A DNA stretch of 44,197 bases from Paenibacillus humicus NBRC 102415 (GTDB lineage Bacteria > Bacillota > Bacilli > Paenibacillales > Paenibacillaceae): positions 1-44,197 of the forward strand of contig NZ_BIMD01000041.1 of NCBI RefSeq assembly GCF_004000905.1, in the 5' to 3' direction. Shown here one piece after another: positions 33,636 to 40,488 of the stretch (the stretch's first letter is position 1; every line of letters starts with the position of its first letter). The translations under genes were made by a program, and so were the position numbers. A model generated the notes under the pieces. That model worked only from the letters and a program-made list of their open reading frames with translations, was not told where the DNA came from and did not search any database.

Positions 33636-34586
33636 TTACCACAGGCTGTTGCCGGATCGGCGCGCAAGCAGATTGGCTATGGTGAGCAGCGAAACGCTGA
33701 CGACGGCCTTGAACAGTCCGACGGCGGTCGCATAGGAGAAGCGCTGCGATTCGATGCCCATCCTGTATACATAGGTTTCCAGCACATCCGCCACCGGCCT
33801 CAGCACCGGATCGCTGCCGATCAGGAGGATGTCCTCGAAGCCGGCCGTAAGCAGGTTGCCGACGGCAAGGATGAAGAAGATGATGATGACCGGCATGATC
33901 GTCGGGAGCGTGACGACGAACATCTGCTTGAACCGGCTCGCGCCGTCCATGGAGGCGGCTTCGTACAGGCTCGGGTCCACTCCGGCGATCGCCGCCAAAT
34001 AGACGATGGAGCCGAAGCCGATTTCCTTCCAGACATTGGCCGAGATCAGGATGCTCCAGAAATGCTCCGGCATGTTGAGCCATCCGACCGGCTCGTCGAT
34101 CAGGTTGACCGACTGGAGAAGCATGTTGAGACTTCCGTTCTCCGTGGAAAGGATCGACATGGCAAGTCCCGAGACGATGACCCAGGAAAGGAAATGCGGC
34201 AGGTAGCTGATCGTCTGGACGATCCGCTTGAAGTAGCGGCTGCGCACCTCATTGAGCATGAGCGCGAGCAGAATCGGCGCCGGGAAGCAGATGACCAGCT
34301 TCAGAAAGCTGATGACGAGCGTATTGCGCATCACCCTGCCGAATACGGGGTCGTTGAAGAAACGCTCGAAATGCTTGAACCCGACCCAGGGACTTCCCGA
34401 TATGCCTTTGAAAATGTTGTAGTCCTGGAACGCGGTTATGGTTCCGTACATCGGAAGATAGAAGAAGATGACGATGAGGATAAAGGCCGGTATGACCATC
34501 AATTGCAGGTCCCACTGGCGCAGAAAGCGAATGATCGCGGGCCGCTCTTTGCGGCGTTGGTGCAGGTCGACTTCCAGTTGTGCCAT
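33636..34586 (-). CDS. Carbohydrate ABC transporter permease (LplB/YtcQ type)
   Basis: 316 aa permease, the first gene of the sugar transporter unit. Six helices are visible (LMVIPAFILIVIFFYLPMYG first), then a conserved stretch FQDYNIFKGISGSPWVGF characteristic of LplB-like proteins. The EAA loop is SLYEAASMDGASRFKQMFVV. The C-terminus ends with LLARRSGNSLW, typical of the subgroup. The start ATG at 34586 has AGGGGGGAA 5-7 nt upstream; an in-frame ATG at 34607 would put this site inside the gene. The 300-nt gap upstream, shared with the divergent DUF4183 gene, must hold its promoter, but no clear -35/-10 pair is seen. Confidence 0.92.
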   Translation of the reverse strand: MAQLEVDLHQRRKERPAIIRFLRQWDLQLMVIPAFILIVIFFYLPMYGTITAFQDYNIFKGISGSPWVGFKHFERFFNDPVFGRVMRNTLVISFLKLVICFPAPILLALMLNEVRSRYFKRIVQTISYLPHFLSWVIVSGLAMSILSTENGSLNMLLQSVNLIDEPVGWLNMPEHFWSILISANVWKEIGFGSIVYLAAIAGVDPSLYEAASMDGASRFKQMFVVTLPTIMPVIIIFFILAVGNLLTAGFEDILLIGSDPVLRPVADVLETYVYRMGIESQRFSYATAVGLFKAVVSVSLLTIANLLARRSGNSLW

Positions 34587-34900
34587 GTTGTTCCCCCCTG
34601 CGTACATTGTACGTTCGGGATGGAAGCCTTTTCTATGGGTTGATTCAACGAAATATGATAGAAATCAATGAAATGTTATTTTACATCACATAATTGACCG
34701 AAATTATCATGTTTTAGCATCCCACCTAGAGATGTATGCGCTATCCAATAAAACTGGTTCCGTTTTCATCTGACATCGCTTTTTTTCCTTCTGCGGGAAG
34801 GGAAGTAACCTCACATTGCTGCCGTCAGGGAAGATCGGCTTGCCGCGACGAATGCCGTCTCGGTTCCTCTTGCTTCGGCATAAGCTTATGGAGAGGTGGG

Positions 34901-35803
34901 ATGGCTATGCGAACCGGCAAGCGAGGAGGAAAAAAGGACCGCGATACCTCCAGACAGGCAAAAAGGAAAGGCGTCCGCAAACAGCGGCCCGCTTCTTCAA
35001 GCCGCATTCTGAAGGTCAGAAGGATCTATTTCTACGGCTTGTCCGACGGTGTGTGCAGAGACTTCGGTCCGGCCCGCGGAGGCGCAGGCCGAATTCCCGC
35101 TCCCAGCCAGGTCAGCTGGTACAACCTCTATGTCAACCAGTCCATCCAGCCGCCGGCCTTGTATCGGATCGGGCCCAACAGCCTCCATCTGCTGAGCCGG
35201 GATGTGCCTCCGAGAGGAGCCCCTGTCCTTCTGGAGAGCGTGAGCCTCCTGCTGTCCCGGAAGCTGCGCAAAAGAAAGCGCCGGACAAAGGCCCGCCACG
35301 AGCAAATGCCTGTTGCCTCTAAGACAAGTCGCTCATACGCTATCACATCCCAATGGAAAGGAGATGAAGGCGATATGCCTCCGTCCTTGATCAAAGCCTT
35401 TTTTGCCGCAAGCAGCGTTGTCAGCGGAACCGTGGATACGGTCACGTCGACCAGCGTCGTCGACACGGCGACCCGGTTCAATGCCGCCGTCACCGCGCCG
35501 ATGATCGATGCGGGAGCAGGCACGACGACGATTCCCGCGACAAGCTTCCTTGACGACGCGGGCAATCCCGTGCCCGCGGGAAGCTTGCCTGCCGTCGCCC
35601 CCGGCGGCTCCTTCGACGTATACGTCAACGGCATCCTGCAGCAAAGCGAGCTGTCCGCGCCAAGTCCGACCGGACTTGTCCTGGCGACAGCCGATATCCT
35701 CCCCGGCACCCCCGTAAACCTGGCCATCCACAATTATGGCGGAACGACCTCCACCAGCACCTCCACCCCCTCGCTGACGGTCACGACGACAATCAGCTCC
35801 TGA
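34901..35803 (+). CDS. DUF4183 protein with two modules in one frame
   Basis: 300 aa if read as one protein. Residues about 1-35 are very basic (Arg/Lys-rich). Module 1 (about 45-120) has the DUF4183 pattern RIYFYGLSDGVCRDFG, then SWYNLYVNQSIQPPALYRIG and LHLLSRDVPPRGAPVLLESV. A basic linker (KLRKRKRRTKARHEQ) follows, and module 2 begins at MPPSLIKAFF. Family members are usually one module, so this is either a fusion or two genes whose intervening stop has been lost. The chosen start (34901) has GGAGAGG 4 nt upstream; a second ATG at 34907 is spaced better. No promoter was found for certain, though the palindrome CATAAGCTTATG lies just upstream. The function of the family is unknown. Confidence 0.6.
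   Translation: MAMRTGKRGGKKDRDTSRQAKRKGVRKQRPASSSRILKVRRIYFYGLSDGVCRDFGPARGGAGRIPAPSQVSWYNLYVNQSIQPPALYRIGPNSLHLLSRDVPPRGAPVLLESVSLLLSRKLRKRKRRTKARHEQMPVASKTSRSYAITSQWKGDEGDMPPSLIKAFFAASSVVSGTVDTVTSTSVVDTATRFNAAVTAPMIDAGAGTTTIPATSFLDDAGNPVPAGSLPAVAPGGSFDVYVNGILQQSELSAPSPTGLVLATADILPGTPVNLAIHNYGGTTSTSTSTPSLTVTTTISS
35375..35803 (+). CDS. DUF4183 protein, alternative separate second gene
   Basis: 142 aa, the second module read as its own gene, in the same frame as the longer reading. It starts MPPSLIKAFFAASSVVSG with AAGGAG 11 nt upstream, and is a complete DUF4183 protein: a Ser/Thr/Val-rich N-terminal half, the motif FDVYVNGILQQSELS, GLVLATADILPGTPVNLAI, and a Thr/Ser-rich tail (STSTPSLTVTTTISS). 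Such proteins in Paenibacillus and Bacillus normally start exactly here. A CATACGCTA box (35334-35342), matching the -10 of mother-cell sigma factors, lies 32 nt upstream. This supports separate transcription in sporulation and argues against a single fused product. It ends at a strong terminator. Confidence 0.6.
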   Translation: MPPSLIKAFFAASSVVSGTVDTVTSTSVVDTATRFNAAVTAPMIDAGAGTTTIPATSFLDDAGNPVPAGSLPAVAPGGSFDVYVNGILQQSELSAPSPTGLVLATADILPGTPVNLAIHNYGGTTSTSTSTPSLTVTTTISS

Positions 35804-35903
35804 TCTCTGCGCGCACAAAAAAATCAAGCTCGACAATCCTTCCATCAAGCGGCATCCGTGCATGGCCGCCCTGGCGGCGGACCGCCCTTTCACGGGCATG
35901 GAA

Positions 35904-35939
35904 AAGGGGTGCCCCTTGAAACCCGGGCACCCCTTATTT
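35904..35939 (+). terminator. Intrinsic terminator after the DUF4183 gene(s)
   Basis: An 11-bp perfect stem (AAGGGGTGCCC / GGGCACCCCTT) is followed by ATTTTAG. It lies about 100 nt after the DUF4183 stop. Confidence 0.85.
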
Positions 35940-35966
35940 TAGGTCTGGACAATCCATTAACAACGC

Positions 35967-35992
35967 AAAAAAGCCTTCCGTAAACGGAAGGC
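35967..35992 (-). terminator. Intrinsic terminator of the Glu-Lys-Leu tRNA unit
   Basis: On the minus strand GCCTTCCG-TTTA-CGGAAGGC is followed by TTTTTTGCG, 14 nt after the tRNA-Leu 3' end. Confidence 0.9.
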
Positions 35993-36005
35993 GTCATCAT
36001 CGATA

Positions 36006-36091
36006 TGGTGCGGTAGAGAGGACTCGAACCTCCACGGGCGTACGCCCACTACCCCCTCAAGATAGCGTGTCTGCCATTCCACCACTACCGC
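36006..36091 (-). tRNA. tRNA-Leu (GAG)
   Basis: 86 nt with an encoded CCA. The acceptor stem GCGGTAG / CTACCGC is perfect, with discriminator A. The anticodon loop TTGAGGG gives GAG. A long variable arm (TGGGCGTACGCCC) and T loop TTCGAGT are present. It is the last gene of the Glu-Lys-Leu unit. Confidence 0.95.
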
Positions 36092-36119
36092 ACGTATAGG
36101 GGAAAAACCTAGGAAAAAA

Positions 36120-36195
36120 TGGTGAGCCATGAAGGACTCGAACCTTCGACACCCTGATTAAAAGTCAGGTGCTCTACCAACTGAGCTAATGGCTC
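36120..36195 (-). tRNA. tRNA-Lys (TTT)
   Basis: 76 nt with encoded CCA. The acceptor stem is GAGCCAT / ATGGCTC, the anticodon arm is CCTGA-CTTTTAA-TCAGG and the T loop is TTCGAGT. Confidence 0.96.
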
Positions 36196-36200
36196 GAATA

Positions 36201-36275
36201 TGGTGACCCGTAGGGGATTCGAACCCCTGTTACCTCCGTGAAAGGGAGGTGTCTTAACCCCTTGACCAACGGGCC
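36201..36275 (-). tRNA. tRNA-Glu (TTC)
   Basis: 75 nt with encoded CCA. The acceptor stem is GGCCCGT / ACGGGTC (one G-T pair), the anticodon arm is CCTCC-CTTTCAC-GGAGG and the T loop is TTCGAAT. It is the first gene of its unit, about 45 nt downstream of a strong promoter. Confidence 0.96.
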
Positions 36276-36320
36276 ATGCAGCTTGTCCTTCAAGGAAGAA
36301 CTTTTCAAACAACATGAATG

Positions 36321-36349
36321 AATATATCATACGCGACGATTCCGTGCAA
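36321..36349 (-). promoter_or_regulatory. Sigma-A promoter of the Glu-Lys-Leu tRNA unit
   Basis: On the minus strand TTGCAC (36349-36344), a 17-nt spacer and TATATT (36326-36321) with an extended TGA just before the -10. Spacing and composition are as expected for a stable-RNA promoter, and it lies about 45 nt upstream of tRNA-Glu. Confidence 0.8.
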
Positions 36350-36421
36350 GTCCTTTTTCAAAAAAAGATTTCATCCGGAAAGACGGAAAAAGTTCGCCGG
36401 CCGGCTGCCCGGCTCCAAAAC

Positions 36422-36443
36422 AAAAAAAGACCGGGTACGGTCT
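36422..36443 (-). terminator. Intrinsic terminator of the Asn-Ser tRNA unit
   Basis: On the minus strand AGACCG-TACC-CGGTCT is followed by a T tract ending in TTTTTTG. It lies 16 nt after the tRNA-Ser 3' end. Confidence 0.9.
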
Positions 36444-36459
36444 CTTCTGTCCAGAAGAA

Positions 36460-36550
36460 TGGCGGAGAGAGAGGGATTCGAACCCTCGCACCACTTACGC
36501 AGTCTAACCCCTTAGCAGAGGGTCCCCTTGAGCCACTTGGGTATCTCTCC
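36460..36550 (-). tRNA. tRNA-Ser (GCT)
   Basis: 91 nt with encoded CCA. The acceptor stem GGAGAGA / TCTCTCC is perfect with discriminator G. The anticodon loop CTGCTAA gives GCT. The long variable arm expected for tRNA-Ser is present, and the T loop is TTCGAAT. Confidence 0.96.
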
Positions 36551-36553
36551 GAA

Positions 36554-36629
36554 TGGCTCCCCGAACAGGACTCGAACCTGTGACAACTCGATTAACAGTC
36601 GAGTGCTCTACCAACTGAGCTATCAGGGA
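36554..36629 (-). tRNA. tRNA-Asn (GTT)
   Basis: 76 nt with encoded CCA. The acceptor stem is TCCCTGA / TCGGGGA (one T-G pair) with discriminator G. The anticodon arm is CTCGA-CTGTTAA-TCGAG and the T loop is TTCGAGT. It is only 3 nt from tRNA-Ser, so they share a transcript. Confidence 0.96.
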
Positions 36630-36656
36630 ACAATGAAATAAACGGTAACAAAATCT

Positions 36657-36685
36657 AATTTATCATGCCTCGCTGACGCTGTCAA
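36657..36685 (-). promoter_or_regulatory. Sigma-A promoter of the Asn-Ser tRNA unit, inside the sprT-like 3' end
   Basis: On the minus strand a perfect TTGACA (36685-36680), a 17-nt spacer and TAAATT (36662-36657) with an extended TGA before the -10. The -35 lies inside the last codons of the sprT-like gene, whose stop is at 36665-36663. A second TTGACAGCG copy sits 10 nt upstream. It is about 28 nt from the tRNA-Asn 5' end. Confidence 0.8.
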
Positions 36686-37142
36686 GCGCTGTCAAAACAA
36701 GCTTCCCCCTGCACTTTCCGCATCGATAACGAGCCGGATCCACCTTGCGCTTGCGCTTGTATTCCATGCGGCAGGCGGTGCAGACCAGCTTGTAGCGGAA
36801 CGGAAGCGGCTTGCGCTGCTCCCTGTCCGGCAGCGGACGGCAATGCCTGGATCCTCCCGAACGAGCGAGCCATTCCTTGAAATCGGCATCGCGATGCCGG
36901 TATCCCATCCCGAGCAGATGCAGATGATAATGGCATAGCTCATGCCGGATGATCTTCTCGGTTTCCTCGGGGCCGTAGATCTCCAGCTGCTTTGCGCTGA
37001 TGTCGATGTTATGCGACTTCAGGAAGTAGCGGCCCCCCGTCGAAGTCAGCCTTCTGTTGAACGTCGCGCGGTGCCGGAACGGAATTCCGAACGCCTCCAG
37101 CGATACCCTCTCCACCCATGCTTGCAGCTCCTTATCCTCCAT
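36663..37142 (-). CDS. SprT-family zinc-dependent protease-like protein (YdcK type)
   Basis: 159 aa protein of the SprT-like family. The HExxH zinc site is HELCHYHLH (H67, E68, H71). The N-terminal segment (MEDKELQAWVERVSLEAFGI) and LTSTGGRYFLKSHNIDIS are family features. A C-terminal zinc ribbon has C121/C124 (CTAC) and C141/C144 (CGKC). The bacterial members' function is unclear. The ATG at 37142 is chosen from similarity to the usual start; the site GGAGG is rather far (14 nt), and a GTG one codon earlier is possible. Its 3' end contains a tRNA promoter, so transcription across this gene could affect tRNA-Asn. Confidence 0.9.
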   Translation of the reverse strand: MEDKELQAWVERVSLEAFGIPFRHRATFNRRLTSTGGRYFLKSHNIDISAKQLEIYGPEETEKIIRHELCHYHLHLLGMGYRHRDADFKEWLARSGGSRHCRPLPDREQRKPLPFRYKLVCTACRMEYKRKRKVDPARYRCGKCRGKLVLTALDSVSEA

Positions 37143-37246
37143 CACCTCTGGACATCCCTCCCTCTTGAATTGTAAAGCCACCTTGGGCTACACTGTCAAG
37201 TAGATTGCCGCCCTCCGCGGGCGGGAGAGGAGCAAGAACCCAAGCC

Positions 37247-37600
37247 ATGCCTACCATGAAATATGTATTGTTCCGGCAGGGAGAGCAGCTCTCCATCGTC
37301 GAGATGCCCGCAACCCACGCCTACCAGCTGTCCGCCCTCAACCTTCGCCTCCATAAGGAGCTGGACAAGCTTACGGCCGCCAACGTTCCCAGCCTGCCGC
37401 ATTGCATCGCCGAATTCTCCGAGCTCGAGCTGCATGACGGCGCGGTGCCGGTCCAGTCCGGCATCGACTATCTCAACGAGCTTGTCGAGAGCTTCTTCAA
37501 CATTGAAGAGAAGGCCTATCCGATCAAGTCCTTGCGGACGGAGATGGTCGCGCTGCAAGCCCAGCTCGAGCAGTGGTACGAGGAAGAGTACGAGGACTAG
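37247..37600 (+). CDS. Conserved 117-aa protein of unknown function
   Basis: It starts MPTMKYVLFRQGEQLSIVEM (37247), with no good ribosome site at the right distance; MKYVLF at 37256 is an alternative. The product has a short beta-rich N-terminus, helical middle (YQLSALNLRLHKELDKL) and an acidic C-terminus (LQAQLEQWYEEEYED). Similar small proteins are common in Paenibacillus, by memory only, and no function is established. There is no signal peptide or membrane helix. It is transcribed divergently from the sprT-like gene and 114 nt upstream of cmpA. Confidence 0.75.
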   Translation: MPTMKYVLFRQGEQLSIVEMPATHAYQLSALNLRLHKELDKLTAANVPSLPHCIAEFSELELHDGAVPVQSGIDYLNELVESFFNIEEKAYPIKSLRTEMVALQAQLEQWYEEEYED

Positions 37601-37652
37601 GACGGAACGCTGCGGCGGATGAAGCCGCCTGCTCGTCCCAAGCTGGACCTGC

Positions 37653-37680
37653 ACGCTCCGTCAGTCCCCCCCATATGCTA
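37653..37680 (+). promoter_or_regulatory. Mother-cell sigma factor (sigma-E/K type) promoter candidate for cmpA
   Basis: AC (37653-37654), a 17-nt spacer and CATATGCTA (37672-37680), which fits the CATANNNTA -10 of sigma-K and resembles the sigma-E -10. The predicted start point of about 37,687 leaves a normal leader to the ribosome site. Chance CATANNNTA matches occur at other places in this window, so it is only a candidate. Confidence 0.45.
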
Positions 37681-37714
37681 TACGAACCATTCCTGGCAGA
37701 GGGGGGAAGATGCG

Positions 37715-37849
37715 ATGCCGCAATGGCTGAGCAGCCAACTGATGCGCGCGTTCCAGCAAAAGGACCTCCGGCAGATCCGGCTCCTGAACGACTGCTGGTT
37801 CATTTATCGCACCAAGGAGCCGCGCGACGATTCCGCCACGACCGTCTGA
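37715..37849 (+). CDS. cmpA: Cortex morphogenetic protein CmpA
   Basis: 44 aa. The pattern MPQWLSSQLMRAFQQKDLRQ followed by IRLLNDCWFIYR matches the short Bacillus CmpA, a mother-cell protein that acts as an adaptor for ClpXP degradation of faulty SpoIVA during spore coat and cortex assembly. Conserved Trp, Cys and the WxxxQxxxAF and LLNxCWFxYR motifs are present. The ATG at 37715 has GGGGGGAA 6-7 nt upstream; an ATG at 37710 is out of frame. It is slightly longer than the usual 37 aa because of a polar C-terminal tail. Its presence shows that the organism makes endospores. It is followed by a strong terminator. Confidence 0.88.
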   Translation: MPQWLSSQLMRAFQQKDLRQIRLLNDCWFIYRTKEPRDDSATTV

Positions 37850-37853
37850 TTCC

Positions 37854-37898
37854 GAGGCTTCCCCGCTGCCCGTCCGGCAGCAGGGAAGCCTCTTTCTC
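37854..37898 (+). terminator. Intrinsic terminator after cmpA
   Basis: The long stem GAGGCTTCCC / GGGAAGCCTC with an inner GCTGCC / GGCAGC is followed by TTTCTCTTT. It begins 5 nt after the cmpA stop. Confidence 0.88.
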
Positions 37899-38002
37899 TT
37901 TCCCTGTGTGTAAGCATGCCTGCCGAACGGATGGAGGCCATAACGGAGTATCGCGCTGCCGACGCGCCATCAACGAACTCGTTCCTCGCCGATGGGCAAT
38001 AG

Positions 38003-38036
38003 CCAAACAAGGTGCCCCACGGGACACCTTGTTTGG
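38003..38036. repeat. Perfect 12-bp inverted repeat after the tex gene
   Basis: CCAAACAAGGTG and CACCTTGTTTGG enclose a 10-nt loop that itself pairs (CCC / GGG). It lies 85 nt after the tex stop and may act as its terminator, but no long T tract follows on the minus strand (only TTGTTTGG within the arm). It lies between two convergent genes. Confidence 0.6.
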
Positions 38037-38121
38037 CTTGGCCGGCTTTTGGACATGCGGCTGCCGGGCTGCCGTGTATGAGAAGCTCCAGTGCGCAACG
38101 GGCCGGGACCGGCCGGCGCAA

Positions 38122-40386
38122 TCAACCGGGAGAGCGCATGGTGAGGCCGACACGGCCTTTTTTCAAGTCCACGTTCAGCACCCATACCGTCACGACGTCG
38201 CCGACCGCCACGACATCCATCGGATGCTTGACGAAGCGGTCGCTCATCTGGGAAATGTGGACAAGACCGTCGTTCTTGATGCCGATGTCCACGAAAGCGC
38301 CGAAGTCGATGACGTTGCGTACCGTCCCCTGGAGCTCCATGCCGGCCTGCAGGTCCTCGATCGCAAGCACGTCCTTGGAAAAGACGGGCGCAGGCAGCTC
38401 CTCGCGCGGATCCCTTCCCGGACGCATCAGGCTGTCGATGATATCCTTCAGGGTCGGCTCGCCAACGCCGAGACGTCCAGCAAGCGAGGAGGCATCCGCT
38501 GCCGAGAGCCGCTCCCGCGCATGATCCGTTCCGATGGCGTCCATGCCGAGCCCGAGCTCCCGGAACAGTCCGGAGACGACGGCATACGATTCAGGGTGGA
38601 TCGGAGTGCGGTCAAGCGGGTTGGCCGCTTCGGGAATGCGGATGAAGCCGATGCACTGCTCGTACGTCTTGGCGCCCAGACGCGGCACCTTCTTGAGCTC
38701 TGCCCGCGATCCGAACCTGCCGGTCTCCTCGCGATGCTTCACGATGTTCTTGGCGGTCGTCGCATTTATTCCAGCGACGTAAGACAAGAGAGATGCCGAA
38801 GCGGTATTGGCGTCGACTCCGACATGGTTGACGGCCGATTCCACGACGCCGCCGAGCGTCTCGCCGAGCCGCTTCTGGCTGACGTCATGCTGATACTGGC
38901 CGACTCCGATCGCCTTCGGCTCGATCTTGACGAGCTCGGCCAGAGGATCCTGCAGGCGGCGGGCGATGGAAACCGCGCTGCGCTCCGCCACGTCAAGCGA
39001 AGGAAACTCCTCCGCGGCAAGCTTGGAAGCCGAATAGACGCTTGCGCCGGCCTCGCTGACAATGATGTATTGGAGCGCCTCCGCGCCCTTCTTGCCTGCC
39101 GCGGCCCGGTTCTTGATAAGGCCGGCGATAAAGCTCTCGGTCTCTCTCGAGGCGGTGCCGTTGCCGATGACGATGAGAGTAACGCCGTATTTGTCGATCA
39201 GGCCGCCGATGATCCTCTCCGCATCCGCGACCTTGTTGTTCGGAGGAGTCGGGTAGGTGACGGCGACTTCAAGCAGCTTGCCGGTCTCGTCCACGACGGC
39301 CAGCTTGCAGCCGGTCCGGTAAGCCGGATCGACGCCGAGCACCACATATCCCGGAACAGGCGGCTGAAGAAGCAAATTCCGCAAGTTGGCGGAGAAAATG
39401 CCGATCGCATGCTCTTCCGCCTTGTCCGTCAGCTCCGACCGGACTTCCCGCTCGATGGAAGGAGCGATCAGGCGCTTGTAGGCGTCCTCGATGGCGGCGA
39501 CGAGCGCCTCCCTGACGCCTGGCGAGGTGCCTTGGCGCAGCGTGTGCCGGATCATGTAGTCATGAATCCGATCGGCCTGAACCTCCAGGCTGACGCGGAG
39601 CACCTCTTCCCTTTCCCCGCGGTTGATGGCAAGGACGCGATGCGGCGGAAGCTTGCGCAGCGGCTCCCGATAGTCGTAGTACATCTCGTAGACGGATTCC
39701 TCACCGGCTTGCCTGACGACGGTACGAAGAGCTCCCTGCTCCATTGTGAACTTGCGCACCCATGCCCGTGTCCTCGCCTCGTCGGCCATCTCCTCCGCAA
39801 TGATGTCCTGGGCTCCCGCCAGGGCATCGGCAGGCGTTTCGACGCCTTGGTCCGGATGGACGTAGGCCTCGGCCTCCTTCAGCGGATCCCCTTGACGGGG
39901 CTGCGACAGCAGCCACCGGGCAAGCGGCTCGAGTCCGCGCTCGCGCGCGACGGAAGCGCGCGTTTTGCGCTTTTGCCGGTAAGGACGGTACAGATCCTCC
40001 ACTTCCTGCAGCTTCATGGAGCCGAGCACGGCTTTTTCCAGCTCCGGTGTCAGCTTTCCCTGCTCGCCGATGAGCCGAAGGACTTCCCGCTTGCGTTCTT
40101 CCAGGCTGCGGCGGTAATTCAGCTTCTCCTCGATGGAGCGCAGCTCGTTCTCGTCCAGCTCGCCGGTCATTTCCTTGCGGTAGCGGGCGATGAAAGGAAT
40201 CGTGTTGCCTTCGTCGAGCAGCCCGACTGCCGCCTTCACCTTGCCGAGAGGAAGGCCGAGCTCCTGGGCGACGCCCTTCACGATGCGCTCCTGTTCGGCC
40301 GCCATCTCCTCCGGCGAAAGCGCTGGCCGCGCTTCCCCTTCTTGCCTTGCGTCCGTATCCGTGCCGATTCTATCCGCCAATCTCAT
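38122..40386 (-). CDS. tex: Tex-family RNA-binding transcription accessory protein
   Basis: 754 aa cytoplasmic nucleic-acid-binding protein. Domains in order are an N-terminal helical region with GLLDEGNTIPFIARYRKEMT, a YqgF/RuvC-like RNase H fold (VLGVDPAYRTGCKLAVVDET), helix-hairpin-helix repeats (LLSYVAGINATTAKNIVKHR) and a C-terminal S1 domain with LQGTVRNVIDFGAFVDIGI. Length is close to the usual 720-770. In other species Tex affects transcription and stress survival, while the molecular role is not fully settled. The ATG at 40386 has AAAGGCGGCA upstream and gives an N-terminal extension of about 27 residues; a later ATG (MAAEQERIV) lies too close to its GGAGG. It is a single-gene unit with its own terminator candidate. 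Confidence 0.92.
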   Translation of the reverse strand: MRLADRIGTDTDARQEGEARPALSPEEMAAEQERIVKGVAQELGLPLGKVKAAVGLLDEGNTIPFIARYRKEMTGELDENELRSIEEKLNYRRSLEERKREVLRLIGEQGKLTPELEKAVLGSMKLQEVEDLYRPYRQKRKTRASVARERGLEPLARWLLSQPRQGDPLKEAEAYVHPDQGVETPADALAGAQDIIAEEMADEARTRAWVRKFTMEQGALRTVVRQAGEESVYEMYYDYREPLRKLPPHRVLAINRGEREEVLRVSLEVQADRIHDYMIRHTLRQGTSPGVREALVAAIEDAYKRLIAPSIEREVRSELTDKAEEHAIGIFSANLRNLLLQPPVPGYVVLGVDPAYRTGCKLAVVDETGKLLEVAVTYPTPPNNKVADAERIIGGLIDKYGVTLIVIGNGTASRETESFIAGLIKNRAAAGKKGAEALQYIIVSEAGASVYSASKLAAEEFPSLDVAERSAVSIARRLQDPLAELVKIEPKAIGVGQYQHDVSQKRLGETLGGVVESAVNHVGVDANTASASLLSYVAGINATTAKNIVKHREETGRFGSRAELKKVPRLGAKTYEQCIGFIRIPEAANPLDRTPIHPESYAVVSGLFRELGLGMDAIGTDHARERLSAADASSLAGRLGVGEPTLKDIIDSLMRPGRDPREELPAPVFSKDVLAIEDLQAGMELQGTVRNVIDFGAFVDIGIKNDGLVHISQMSDRFVKHPMDVVAVGDVVTVWVLNVDLKKGRVGLTMRSPG

Positions 40387-40429
40387 TGCCGCCTTTCCAT
40401 TGCTTGATGGGAATCAAAAGCTGCCGAAG

Positions 40430-40468
40430 GAAATAAAAACCGCCCCTTCCGCGGAAACAACCGGGCGG
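40430..40468 (-). terminator. Intrinsic terminator after the MBL-fold hydrolase gene
   Basis: On the minus strand CCGCCC / GGGCGG encloses GGTTGTTTCCGCGGAA with an inner TTCCGCGGAA palindrome, and is followed by TTTTTATTTCC. It lies about 20 nt after the hydrolase stop. Confidence 0.82.
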
Positions 40469-40488
40469 AAGGAAGCGGACTATCGCTC

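Noticed and set aside
37573-40407. Plus-strand open frame of 944 codons
   Set aside because: It is antisense to the well-supported tex gene; its product is His/Arg/Leu-rich without any domain, a typical shadow of a high-GC coding region.
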